A stretch of 64,000 nt of DNA from Myxococcales bacterium 68-20. GTDB taxonomy: Bacteria > Myxococcota_A > Polyangia > Polyangiales > Polyangiaceae. Positions 17,959 through 26,181 of this stretch are shown in pieces. The translations under genes and the position numbers were made by a program. Where the stretch lies: NCBI GenBank assembly GCA_001899635.1, contig MKVQ01000014.1, positions 45,904 through 109,903 on the forward strand, given 5' to 3'. The notes beneath the pieces are model-generated. The model worked only from the letters and a program-made list of their open reading frames with translations. It did not search any database and was not told the DNA's origin. Numbering within the stretch: position 1 is the stretch's first letter; every line of letters begins with the position of its first letter.

Positions 17959-20247
17959 GTGGCCGCCTCGCCGTCGCCGTCCACCTCGCCGACCCGCGCG
18001 CCCGCGCACGCCGGCGTGGCGCTCGATCTCGCGACGATCGAGCGGAGCGGTCATGCGCATGTGCATGCGCACGACCACGACCACGACCACGCGTTCGTCG
18101 AGCCGATCCCGTGGAAGACGGGCGAGGTCGGCGCCGTCTCCCCGCTCGACGTCGACACGAGCTGGACCCCTGCCGCGACCAACGGATCAAAGGTCCGCAG
18201 CTCCACCGAGCGTGAGCCGAAGAAGGCAGGTGGCTGCGGCTCGTCGTGTGGTTGCGCGAGCGCGGCCCCCTCGCCGGCGCCGAAGAAGGCAGGCGGCTGC
18301 GGCTCGTCATGCGGCTGCGCGGGCGGCTCGTCGTACGGCGGCGCGAGCGCTCCCCCGGCGAAGGACGCCGGCGCCATGCAGCGCGCCGCCGCGAGCCGCA
18401 TCGCGGAGCTCGCGAGCATCCTCGGGATCGGCACCCCGCGCGAAGAGGCGCGTGCGGCCGCCGACGGCGATGCCCCGTCGAAGGGCGGCGCTCCGCCGAA
18501 GGGCGCTCCGCCGAAGAAGAAGAAACTCGATCCGAAGCTGCCCGGCTCCGGCATCCCGGCGCGCAAGAGCATCCGGATCCTCGTGTGGGTGAGGCGTGCC
18601 GCACAGGCCGGCTTCTTCTCCCTCTTCATGTTCTTCCTCTTCCAGACGAGCTTCCGGGGGAACTTCGCGGCCAACGCAGACACCCCGGTCCGCCTCCCGT
18701 ACCCAGTGGAGGCGTTCCTCCTCGCCGATCCGTTCGTGACGGCGATGACGCTCGGCGCGACCCATCAGGTCTATCGCGGTCTCCTCTGGTCGGTCGGCCT
18801 GCTCGCGGTCACGCTCGTCTTCGGTCGCGTCTTCTGCGGCTGGATCTGCCCGTTCGGGACGCTCCATCACTTCTTCGGCTGGATCCTCCCGTCGAAAAAG
18901 GGCAGGGGCGCGGCGCGCGTCGAGGCGAACAAGACGCACGGCTACCAGCGCGCGAAGTACTACCTCATGTACGCGTTCCTCCTGGCGTCGCTCGCCGGGA
19001 GCGCCATCGGAGGTCTCTTCGATCCGATCTGCGTCGCGGTCCGCGCGATCGGCCTCGGCGTGATCCCCGGTGTGCAGTACATGGCCGGCCGCGTGCTCGG
19101 CGCCGCGCAGGACGTGCCGGTGCGTCCGGTGCAGCACCTCGCCGACTCGACGCAGGACGCGCTCTCCACCACCGTCTGGCAGTCGCACCAGTTCTACTTC
19201 CACCAGACCTGGCTCATCGTCGCGTTGCTCGTCGCGGTTCTCTTCATGAACCGCTTCATCCCGCGGTTCTGGTGCCGCGTCCTCTGCCCGCTCGGTGCCT
19301 TCCTCGGCGTGTTCGCGCGCTTCGCCCTCTTCGGAATGGAGAAGGACCACGCGAAGTGCACGGACTGCAACCTGTGCCTCGTGAACTGCCAAGGCGCCGA
19401 CAGCCCGCAGGGCGGCGTGAAGTGGCGGCAGGACGAGTGCCACATGTGCCTCAACTGCGAGAGCTCCTGCCCCGAGGACGTGATCAAGTTCCGGTTCCTC
19501 CCGAACCGGAAGAGCCGCATCGGCGTGCCCGACCTCCAGCGCCGCACGCTCCTCGCGAGCGCCGCCGCGGGCGCGGCGTTCATCCCGGCCGCGCGCATCG
19601 CCGACTCGCTCGACGTCAACTACCACTCGAAGGTGATCCGCCCGCCGGGCTCGGTCGAAGAGCGCGCGTTCCTCGAGCGCTGTATCCGCTGCGCCGAGTG
19701 CATGAAGGTGTGCCCGAACAACGCGCTCCATCCGGCGATGTTCGAGGCGGGCGTCGAAGGCCTGTGGACGCCGATCCTCATCGCCCGCATCGGCTACTGC
19801 GAGCATTCCTGCGTCCTCTGCGGTCAGGTCTGTCCGACGGGCGCGATCCAGAAGATCACCGAGAAGGAGAAGCTCGGTCAGGGCGTGCCGCCGGTGAAGA
19901 TCGGCACCGCGTTCTACGACCTCGGCCGCTGCCTCCCGTGGAGCATGGGCACGCCATGCATCGTCTGCGAGGAGTTCTGCCCGACCTCGCCGAAGGCGAT
20001 CTGGGTCGAAGAGGTCGAGGCTCCGATGCGCGACAGCAAGCCGGGGCCGGACGGCACGGAGCCCGCGATGCTGACGGTCAAGCTCCAGCGCCCGCACGTC
20101 GATCCGAGCCTGTGTATCGGCTGCGGCGCCTGCGAGAAGGTCTGTCCCGTCCAGGATCAGCCCGCGGTCTACATCACGAGCGTCGGCGAGAGCCGCTCGA
20201 AGACGAACGTGATCCTGCTCGAGAACACGAACTACAACCAGAGCTGA
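17959..20247 (+). CDS. Fused NapH/NapG-like membrane polyferredoxin with His- and Cys-rich N-terminus
   Basis: A 762-residue protein with five regions. (1) Residues 32-44 form an alternating histidine run (HAHVHAHDHDHDH). (2) Two copies of KKAGGCGSSCGCA lie at about 87-122. (3) A NapH/CcoG-like membrane part follows, about residues 205-460, with the paired motifs VFCGWICPFG and WCRVLCPLGA. (4) A first ferredoxin pair has CTDCNLC (about 466) and CHMCLNC (about 493). (5) An internal Tat-like RRTLLASAAAGAAF near 525 leads into four more cysteine clusters (CIRCAEC, CEHSCVLCGQVC, CIVCEEFC, CIGCGACEKVC) resembling NapG. Separate NapG and NapH proteins feed electrons from quinol to periplasmic reductases; here they are one chain. 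GTG start, one base after the DUF362 stop, with AAGGAGG. The terminal reductase is not in the window. Confidence 0.87.
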   Translation: MAASPSPSTSPTRAPAHAGVALDLATIERSGHAHVHAHDHDHDHAFVEPIPWKTGEVGAVSPLDVDTSWTPAATNGSKVRSSTEREPKKAGGCGSSCGCASAAPSPAPKKAGGCGSSCGCAGGSSYGGASAPPAKDAGAMQRAAASRIAELASILGIGTPREEARAAADGDAPSKGGAPPKGAPPKKKKLDPKLPGSGIPARKSIRILVWVRRAAQAGFFSLFMFFLFQTSFRGNFAANADTPVRLPYPVEAFLLADPFVTAMTLGATHQVYRGLLWSVGLLAVTLVFGRVFCGWICPFGTLHHFFGWILPSKKGRGAARVEANKTHGYQRAKYYLMYAFLLASLAGSAIGGLFDPICVAVRAIGLGVIPGVQYMAGRVLGAAQDVPVRPVQHLADSTQDALSTTVWQSHQFYFHQTWLIVALLVAVLFMNRFIPRFWCRVLCPLGAFLGVFARFALFGMEKDHAKCTDCNLCLVNCQGADSPQGGVKWRQDECHMCLNCESSCPEDVIKFRFLPNRKSRIGVPDLQRRTLLASAAAGAAFIPAARIADSLDVNYHSKVIRPPGSVEERAFLERCIRCAECMKVCPNNALHPAMFEAGVEGLWTPILIARIGYCEHSCVLCGQVCPTGAIQKITEKEKLGQGVPPVKIGTAFYDLGRCLPWSMGTPCIVCEEFCPTSPKAIWVEEVEAPMRDSKPGPDGTEPAMLTVKLQRPHVDPSLCIGCGACEKVCPVQDQPAVYITSVGESRSKTNVILLENTNYNQS
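18217..18321 (+). repeat. Direct repeat of 42 bp inside the polyferredoxin gene
   Basis: Two in-frame near-identical copies, 18217-18258 and 18280-18321, separated by 21 bases. Each encodes PKKAGGCGSSCGCA. The few differences are mostly at third codon positions, which suggests that the peptide is kept by selection. Confidence 0.75.
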
Positions 20248-20281
20248 CGCCGCCGCTCGCGCGAGCCGAGCGAGAGGCGTC
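20246..20281 (+). terminator. Stem-loop at the end of the polyferredoxin gene
   Basis: GACGCC at 20246-20251 pairs with GGCGTC at 20276-20281, with an inner CTCGC/GCGAG pair. The stem begins within the stop codon. No T-run follows, so it may protect the transcript end or terminate weakly. Confidence 0.35.
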
Positions 20282-20440
20282 GGTGGACGACCGCGCGTGG
20301 ACGGGGCGCGCGTTGGAAGGCGGCCGGTGGTCGGCGGCGGGCGAAGAGCTCCGCTGACGCGCCGGTACCTCTCCACGGTGGCCAGCTCGGCGCCCAGGCG
20401 TGGTCTTGTTTAGTGGACTGGTGTTCGCTATGGTGAACGC

Positions 20441-20764
20441 ATGTCCGCGGTCAGCGCGCCTACGCCCCATGCTCCTCGAGCCTCCGTCGATTCGCCGTCG
20501 CTCGTGATCGTGAGCTCGTCCCCGAGCTCGTCTCGGGCGGGCACTTCTGCGTCGGCATCGACCGCCCCGGTCGTCGCGTCCGTCGGTGAGCCGCTGCCGA
20601 CGCTCGACGAGGCGATGCGTACGCACATCGGTCGCGCGCTCGGCCTGACACGCGGACGGATCGAAGGTCGCGGCGGCGCGGCCGACCTGCTCGGCGTCAA
20701 CCCGCACACGCTGCGGGGCAAGATGCGCCGCCTGAAGATCGACTGGAGCGCGTACCGGACCTGA
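20441..20764 (+). CDS. Stand-alone Fis-type helix-turn-helix protein
   Basis: A 107-residue protein. The first 55 residues are Ser/Ala/Pro-rich and probably disordered. The C-terminal 50 form a Fis-family DNA-binding domain like the tail of NtrC-type activators: LTRGRIEGRGGAADLLGVNP then HTLRGKMRRLKIDW. There is no receiver or AAA+ domain. I see no ribosome-binding sequence. A possible promoter (TTGTTT at 20406, TATGGT at 20429, spacing 17) would start the RNA at about the ATG, so the message could be leaderless; this is inference from weak boxes. It is likely a small transcriptional regulator or nucleoid-type protein. Confidence 0.7.
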   Translation: MSAVSAPTPHAPRASVDSPSLVIVSSSPSSSRAGTSASASTAPVVASVGEPLPTLDEAMRTHIGRALGLTRGRIEGRGGAADLLGVNPHTLRGKMRRLKIDWSAYRT

Positions 20765-20866
20765 CGCGGCTGCTCCGATCGGGCGGCTGTCGCGGCCGCT
20801 ATCTCGACGATGCCCGTGGTCGATAGAGCTTCCACATGGCTGCGGTTTGGATCACGATGAACGTGC

Positions 20867-21631
20867 ATGAGGAGGGAGCCCGACGACGCGCGCGGAATTA
20901 CCGCGCCCACGCCGCCGGGAGGCGCCCCGGCGATACCACGTCGTCTGGAAGGCCGTTCGCGGCTCGACTCCGTGCAGCACGATGCGCTCGGAGCGAACGA
21001 TCACGTGTTCCCGAAGGAGGCCGATACCCTGAGGACGCACGAGGTGCCGGTGCTCTCACGACCGGACACGATGCCCGCGCCCGCGGCCGATGCAACTCAA
21101 GAGGTCCCCACCGCGTCGTGGTCGACGTCCGCGCTCGACGACGACCTCGTCGAGGACGACGGCCTCGACGACGATACCCAGACCCAGCTCGATTATTACG
21201 AGCCGTCAGATGAGCCGACGAGCCCGACGCTGTCGCTCGCGAATCGGAGCGATGCGGCGCGTGAGGTCTATCGCCGCTTCCTTGCCAGCGAGTACGCGCC
21301 GGCCCTCGAGCTCGCGAACGATCTCATCGCGCAAGGAGAGGACGATCCGATGCTTGTGACGATCGTGCGCGAGTGCCGCTCGAGCATCGCCGCGCTGTCG
21401 TCTCTGCCTTCTTCCCTCGACGACGGCGCGCCGTGGCCTCGTCCTCTACTGTCCGCACTGGAATCGCGATCGGCGCTTCGTCCCCCGATGCCGTCTCACA
21501 CGGGGATGTTCGACAGGGCGATGACGATCGAAGAGGTCGCCTCCTTGGCCGGCGCGCCGGTGGAGCAGGTCCTCGCGCTGCTCGAGCGCTTCGTCGCGAT
21601 GGGCGTCCTCCCCGCGCGCCCTCCGCGCTGA
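20867..21631 (+). CDS. Unrecognised acidic protein with helical repeat and C-terminal helix pair
   Basis: A 254-residue protein. The first 120 residues are polar and low in complexity, with an acidic run (DDDLVEDDGLDDDTQTQLDY). Residues about 125-165 look like a TPR-type helix pair (AREVYRRFLASEYAPALELA). The end, AMTIEEVASLAGAPVEQVLA with LLERFVAMGVL, resembles a small winged-helix or recruitment module. The start at 20867 has no clear ribosome-binding sequence, so the true N-terminus may differ. It converges on the envelope operon with 10 bases between the stops. Function unknown. Confidence 0.55.
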   Translation: MRREPDDARGITAPTPPGGAPAIPRRLEGRSRLDSVQHDALGANDHVFPKEADTLRTHEVPVLSRPDTMPAPAADATQEVPTASWSTSALDDDLVEDDGLDDDTQTQLDYYEPSDEPTSPTLSLANRSDAAREVYRRFLASEYAPALELANDLIAQGEDDPMLVTIVRECRSSIAALSSLPSSLDDGAPWPRPLLSALESRSALRPPMPSHTGMFDRAMTIEEVASLAGAPVEQVLALLERFVAMGVLPARPPR

Positions 21632-21641
21632 GCGTGCCGGC

Positions 21642-22571
21642 TCACTTCGTCGTGAGCGTGTGCGTCGCGAAGGCCACGCCGCCGCGGGCATCGCGCAGGA
21701 CGACGAAGAGGTGGACCGCTCGCGGCTCGGGCGGTGCGGTCCAGGTGTTGTCGGTCGATGTCTCGAGCTCGTCCTCCGAGCGGCCCGTGCGATCGCTCTC
21801 GAAGGAGCCTGCCGTCGCGAACCAGGAGACGCGCATCGTCTCGCGGTGCTCGGCGAGCGTGCGGGTCGCGAGGTCGTAGACGACGTAACGCTCTGCTGCA
21901 GCAGCGGGCCAGCTCGTGCGGAGTCGGATCGTCGCTCCTGCCGGGATCGCGTCGAGCGCGAGCGGTGCGCCGTCGAGCGTGGCCTCGAGCGGGCCGAGCT
22001 CCGGGTTCGCGTTCGGCACGTAGCGCGCCGCGAAGTCCGTCGTGACGTCGGCGGCGGCGTTGGCGAGCGCGCAGCCGATCCGCTGGAGTCCGAAGGCGAC
22101 CTCGGGCTCCTCATGATCGAACACGGTCACCCGCACCGGCTGGTAGAAGCCGCCCGTGACGTCGGGATCGCGCGGGCGGAGGTCGGCCGACGTGACCTGA
22201 GGCCCGAAGAGCGCGCATGCGTCCGCCGGGATCGCGGCCTCGATCGCCGGGGGACCTTCGGCGAGCGGACGGACGGCGTCACGAAGGCACGCCGCGCTGG
22301 CGGCGCCGTTTTCGGTCAGCAGCTTCGGTGTCGAGCAGAACGCCCAGCTCGCCACCGGCATCGCGAGCGGACCGCTCGGGCTCGCGACGAGGAGCGTCCA
22401 CGAGACGACCTCGCCGGGCTTCGCCTCGGGCGGCTCGCCGCGCACGGCGAGAACCCTCGTGCGTGTGATCGACGACTCGCGATCGCCGAGCTCGGGACGA
22501 CACGCGGAGAACGCGGGCCCGAGGATGAGCAGCGCGAGCGCTGCGATGGCGGAAGCGAGCACGGGGCGCAT
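21642..22571 (-). CDS. Lipoprotein, last gene of the envelope operon
   Basis: A 309-residue protein with a lipoprotein signal (MRPVLASAIAALALLILG, lipobox around AFSAC). The body is mostly beta, with Ig- or fibronectin-like spacing (VVSWTLLVASPSGPLAMPVA; YQPVRVTVFDHEEPEV; AGATIRLRTSWPAAAAERYV), and four cysteines. I do not recognise the family. It overlaps the receptor gene stop by one base (TGATG), so it is translationally coupled and likely an accessory subunit of the receptor, possibly a surface-exposed ligand-binding lipoprotein as with SusD-like partners, although it is not SusD by sequence. Confidence 0.65.
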   Translation of the reverse strand: MRPVLASAIAALALLILGPAFSACRPELGDRESSITRTRVLAVRGEPPEAKPGEVVSWTLLVASPSGPLAMPVASWAFCSTPKLLTENGAASAACLRDAVRPLAEGPPAIEAAIPADACALFGPQVTSADLRPRDPDVTGGFYQPVRVTVFDHEEPEVAFGLQRIGCALANAAADVTTDFAARYVPNANPELGPLEATLDGAPLALDAIPAGATIRLRTSWPAAAAERYVVYDLATRTLAEHRETMRVSWFATAGSFESDRTGRSEDELETSTDNTWTAPPEPRAVHLFVVLRDARGGVAFATHTLTTK

Positions 22572-25258
22572 CAGAGCTCGAGCCTCCCGCCGATGACGGC
22601 GATGAAAGGAAGACCCGTGATGATCCCGCGCCGGCGGAAGTCGGGGGAGTAGGCGATCTCCTCGGCGTTCTCGCGGTTCGTCACGTTCTGGAGGTCGGCG
22701 AACACGAGCGCGCGGACGCCGCGTCCGAGCTCGAACGTGCGATCGACGCGGAGATCGAGCTGCCAGAAGGACGGGATGCGGGTCGTGTTGTGCGCGCCGA
22801 AGACGGGATCGAACCGATCCGAGCGCGCGTCGTATGCGCTCCCGACCACGGGTGTCCGCGGGTTGCCGCTCGCGTAGCGGAAACGCGCGCCGACTCCCCA
22901 GCGGCCGATCTCCTGGCTCAGCACGAGTGAGAAGACGTGCGGCTGGTCGAAGTCGAACGGACGCCAGCTCTCGTCGCCCTCGAAGCGGCGCTCGCTCTTG
23001 CTGATGGCGTACGAGGCCCAACCGAAGAAGCCCTTCCACATCTCCTGCCTGAGCAAGAACTGGACGCCGTAGCTGCGGCCCTCGCCGTTCTGCGTGAGCG
23101 ATCGCGCGCGCAGCGGATTGGTGAGCCGGCTCCGGACGACGAGGTCCTTCATGCGCTTGTCGAACGCGACGACGTCGAAGGTGAGCGAATCGGTGATGCG
23201 CAGCGACTCGCCGGCGGTGACGTGCGTCGATCGGGAGAGCCCGAGGTCGGGCGTGCCGAACACGGCCGACAGATCCTCCGGCTCGGGGGGCTGGTGGTAG
23301 TTGCCGTAGGCGGTCGTGAGCGCGAACCGGCCCGTGACGTCCCAGCGCGCCGAAGCACGCGGGGCGATCGCGGTCTCCATCCTCGAGAACCCGATCGGAG
23401 GGACGTTGCCCGCGGGCGGCAGCTTCTTGCTTCCCTCCATCACGAAGGCGTCGAAGCGGACTCCAGGGGTCAGCGTCACCGGTCCGATGCGGACGTCGGC
23501 GTATGCGTGCGGGCCGACGTCGAGGATGTGCGTCTTCCAGCGATCGACCGCGTATTCGTCGCCGGGGGGCTGTCCGAAGACGGCGATGTCGCCCTCACGC
23601 GGTGGAAGCGTGAGCGAGCCCTCGCGCGACACGCTCGACGCCGTCCCGAGCGCGTCCATCCCGGTGACGAGCGAGACATGCGAGCCGATCTTCGAGCGGA
23701 GCGACGCCCGGATGCCGTAGCGCTCCGATTCGACGTCGAGGCGCGTCGGGGTTGCGCCGAAGCGCTGGACGAGCGAGCTCGTGTCGTGTCCGACGAACGG
23801 CGTGACGATGGTCGTGTCGCCGTTGTCCGCAACGCTCGTGTAGCGCGCATAGGCTCGCCAAAAGCCAGAGCGTGTCGCCTCGACGCGACGCTTCGCCGGG
23901 TCGGGGGAGGGGACGGTGCGATCGAGCTGGTCCGAGGAGACGAGGAAGACGGTGTCGACGCTCTCGCGCTTGCGCAGATCGAACGTGGCCTTGAGCTGCG
24001 CGTCGCGATAGCGCGGGATGGGAAAGAAGTCGCCGACGTCGGGCGCGCTCGTGGCGGCGAGGACGCGGTCGAGCCAGCTGTAGCGGAACGCGCTCCCGAT
24101 CCGGATCTTGTCGGTGATCTCGGTCGATGCGAACGCCGATCCGTCGAGCGTGTCCGCGCCGACGTATCCGTGGGTCCCGCGCGGGAGCGCTCGCGTCTCG
24201 ACGCGGACGAGACCGCCGAGGCCGCGCCCGTACTCCGCGCCGAACGCGCCGGGGACGAGATCGATGCTCGCGACGAGGTCGGAGTTGATGGTCCCGCGGA
24301 GGCCGCTGCCGTGATAGAGCGCCGGCAGATCGACGCCGTCGACGTAAACGCGCGTGTCCTTCGGCGCCGAGCCCCAGACCACGATCTGCCCTGAGGCGAC
24401 GGGTGGGCGCGAGATGCCGGGGAGGTTCTGCACGACCTTGAGCACGTCGCCCTGCGTGCCGGCGACCTTCTTCGCTTGCTCTGCGCGGACCGCGTAGTCG
24501 ACGACCTCGCGTCGCGCACGTGGGGTGCCGCGGACCGAGACCTCCTCGACGTCGTCCGGCGCGGGCTGCCGTGGCGGCGGAGGCCTCGGCACGACGTCGT
24601 AACGGAGGCGCGTCTTCTTGCCGGGCGTGACGGTCTCGCTGAAGCGCGTCGTCGTCCCGTCCGGAGCTTCGACGACGACCTCGTAGCTCCCCGCGGGCAG
24701 ATTGGAGAGGGAGAAGCGTCCGGCATCGTCCGTCGTCGCGCTTCTTGCGATCGAGACAACGCCGCCCGGGCCGCCGCTCACGTTCACCTTCGCGCCGGCG
24801 ATCGGCGCGCCGTTCGAGGCGGCCCGGACCTCGCCTTCCAGCGACGAGAGCTCGGGTGGAGGAGGCGGCGGCTCGGCGGCTTCGATGACGAAGTCGTAGC
24901 GATAGGTGATCTTCGCCGGCGCAGGCTTGTCGTCCACCTCCGCCGGCTCGAACTCGAACCCCGACGCAGCGGCGAGCGCAGCCGCGTCGAAGTCGGCGCC
25001 GGCGCTCTCGGCGACGGCGACGTTCGTCACCTTGCCGGTCGCGCCGATCTCGATCGTGAGGACCACCGAGGCCGAGACCCCGGCCGCCTTCATTGCCGCC
25101 GGATACTCCGTCTCCACGAACTTCACGAGGCGCGGCATCTTCGTGAGCTGCCGTTTCGTGGGCTGTCCGCCGACGTCGGAGCCGCGCTGCTGCGCGAGGG
25201 CCGGCGCGCTCGCGAGGAGCGCCGCGCAGACGATCGCGATGTGGCCGCAGCCGCGCAT
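22571..25258 (-). CDS. TonB-dependent receptor fused to an N-terminal TonB-type domain
   Basis: An 895-residue outer-membrane protein. After a signal peptide ending ASAPALA, residues about 25-135 match the TonB C-terminal domain (EYPAAMKAAGVSASVVLTIE; GKVTNVAVAESAGADFDAAA; FEFEPAEVDDKPAPAKITY). A carboxypeptidase-regulatory-like beta-sandwich follows at about 140-220 (APIAGAKVNVSGG; GRFSLSNLPAGSYEVVVEAP). Then a plug domain with GDVLKVVQNLPGISRPPVAS, TRVYVDGVDLPALYHG and VDLVPG-like IDLVPGAFGAEYGRGLGG, and a long beta-barrel ending in GLPFIAVIGGRLEL. Receptors import ligands using energy passed by TonB. The frame is open upstream, but ATG 25258 starts the signal peptide and lies just after the previous gene. 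The ligand is unknown. Confidence 0.88.
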   Translation of the reverse strand: MRGCGHIAIVCAALLASAPALAQQRGSDVGGQPTKRQLTKMPRLVKFVETEYPAAMKAAGVSASVVLTIEIGATGKVTNVAVAESAGADFDAAALAAASGFEFEPAEVDDKPAPAKITYRYDFVIEAAEPPPPPPELSSLEGEVRAASNGAPIAGAKVNVSGGPGGVVSIARSATTDDAGRFSLSNLPAGSYEVVVEAPDGTTTRFSETVTPGKKTRLRYDVVPRPPPPRQPAPDDVEEVSVRGTPRARREVVDYAVRAEQAKKVAGTQGDVLKVVQNLPGISRPPVASGQIVVWGSAPKDTRVYVDGVDLPALYHGSGLRGTINSDLVASIDLVPGAFGAEYGRGLGGLVRVETRALPRGTHGYVGADTLDGSAFASTEITDKIRIGSAFRYSWLDRVLAATSAPDVGDFFPIPRYRDAQLKATFDLRKRESVDTVFLVSSDQLDRTVPSPDPAKRRVEATRSGFWRAYARYTSVADNGDTTIVTPFVGHDTSSLVQRFGATPTRLDVESERYGIRASLRSKIGSHVSLVTGMDALGTASSVSREGSLTLPPREGDIAVFGQPPGDEYAVDRWKTHILDVGPHAYADVRIGPVTLTPGVRFDAFVMEGSKKLPPAGNVPPIGFSRMETAIAPRASARWDVTGRFALTTAYGNYHQPPEPEDLSAVFGTPDLGLSRSTHVTAGESLRITDSLTFDVVAFDKRMKDLVVRSRLTNPLRARSLTQNGEGRSYGVQFLLRQEMWKGFFGWASYAISKSERRFEGDESWRPFDFDQPHVFSLVLSQEIGRWGVGARFRYASGNPRTPVVGSAYDARSDRFDPVFGAHNTTRIPSFWQLDLRVDRTFELGRGVRALVFADLQNVTNRENAEEIAYSPDFRRRGIITGLPFIAVIGGRLEL

Positions 25259-25269
25259 CCGTCTGGAGC

Positions 25270-26181
25270 TTATTCCCGCTCGCGCACGTCGAGCTCGAGG
25301 GCGAGGACGCCTGCGCCGCGGTTGTGATCGAAGTGGGTGTCGAGCTCGGTGCTCGTTCCCTGCGCCGCTCCGATGCGCTTTCCGTCGAGCAGCGCCTCGA
25401 CGCGCCACGGCGCGCTCGGCGCGCCGCACAGCGAGAACGTATCGACCCGCACGATGTAGCGACCGCTCGGGGGCGTCTCGGTCCACACCACGTTCTCGGA
25501 GCGCTGCCCGTCCTGCACGCACATGGCGTTCGAGTCACGATCGAGGACGCCGCCGTCGGTGGGCGCGTTCGGGTCGACCGGACCGGCGCTCGGCGGCGGA
25601 CGCTGGTACTCGGTGCGGTTGCGTTTGAAGATCTCGATCCCGGTCGGGAGGACGACGTGGAGATCGAGATCCGCAGCGCTGTCCCACGCGAGCGAGATCA
25701 CGAGACGGCCCTCCGGCCGCACTGCTACCGCGATCTCGAGCGGACGCAGCGTCGCGGGGCCGAACCGCCCTTCCGCGTCGACCGCGCGGAGGACGACGTC
25801 GTATCGTCCTGGCGGCGCGTTCGCAGCGAGCGAGAACACCGCGTCGAAGGTCGGCGACGTCGGTGCGGCGGTCAGCGGGGGGCCGGCGGGCACGACCCAG
25901 TAGCCGACGTCCGAGGCCAGCCCGATCGCGATCGCCGTCGCCGCTCGCTCGAGATCGCCCGCGCACGCCTGCTGCGCGACGCCGGCCCGCGCGCGTGCGG
26001 TCACCGTCGCCGATACGATCTTGGGCCCGTCCTCCGCTGCTGGCATCGGCTGGCGGAAGAACTGCGCCCCCTGGACCTGGAGCATCGCATCGCGCCCCTC
26101 GTCGGCGCGCGTCCCCGCGCACGCGGAGAGCGCCGCGAGCACGAGGACGAAGAGCGCAAGGGCGAGAGCGAGGCGTCGCAT
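25270..26181 (-). CDS. DUF2135-like (YfaP-type) lipoprotein
   Basis: A 303-residue lipoprotein: signal MRRLALALALFVLVLAAL, lipobox around LSACAG. The C-terminal half carries RLVISLAWDSAADLDLHVVL, then PTGIEIF, SGRYIVRVDTFSLCG and WRVEALLDG. The W-D-S-x-A-D-L-D-L-H-V pattern is typical of DUF2135/YfaP-like domains, which are beta-sandwiches often fused to or encoded near large surface proteins. An Ig-like segment precedes it. It overlaps the upstream porin stop by one base (TGATG) and sits 11 bases before the receptor gene. It is likely an outer-membrane lipoprotein of the same apparatus. Confidence 0.68.
   Translation of the reverse strand: MRRLALALALFVLVLAALSACAGTRADEGRDAMLQVQGAQFFRQPMPAAEDGPKIVSATVTARARAGVAQQACAGDLERAATAIAIGLASDVGYWVVPAGPPLTAAPTSPTFDAVFSLAANAPPGRYDVVLRAVDAEGRFGPATLRPLEIAVAVRPEGRLVISLAWDSAADLDLHVVLPTGIEIFKRNRTEYQRPPPSAGPVDPNAPTDGGVLDRDSNAMCVQDGQRSENVVWTETPPSGRYIVRVDTFSLCGAPSAPWRVEALLDGKRIGAAQGTSTELDTHFDHNRGAGVLALELDVRERE

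Noticed and set aside
20283-20357. Short frame after the polyferredoxin gene
   Set aside because: Only 24 codons, no ribosome-binding sequence and no distinguishing composition.
18307-20376. Open frame of 689 codons opposite the polyferredoxin gene
   Set aside because: Low-complexity Arg/Ala/Glu-rich translation without motifs; the plus-strand ferredoxin clusters are unambiguous.
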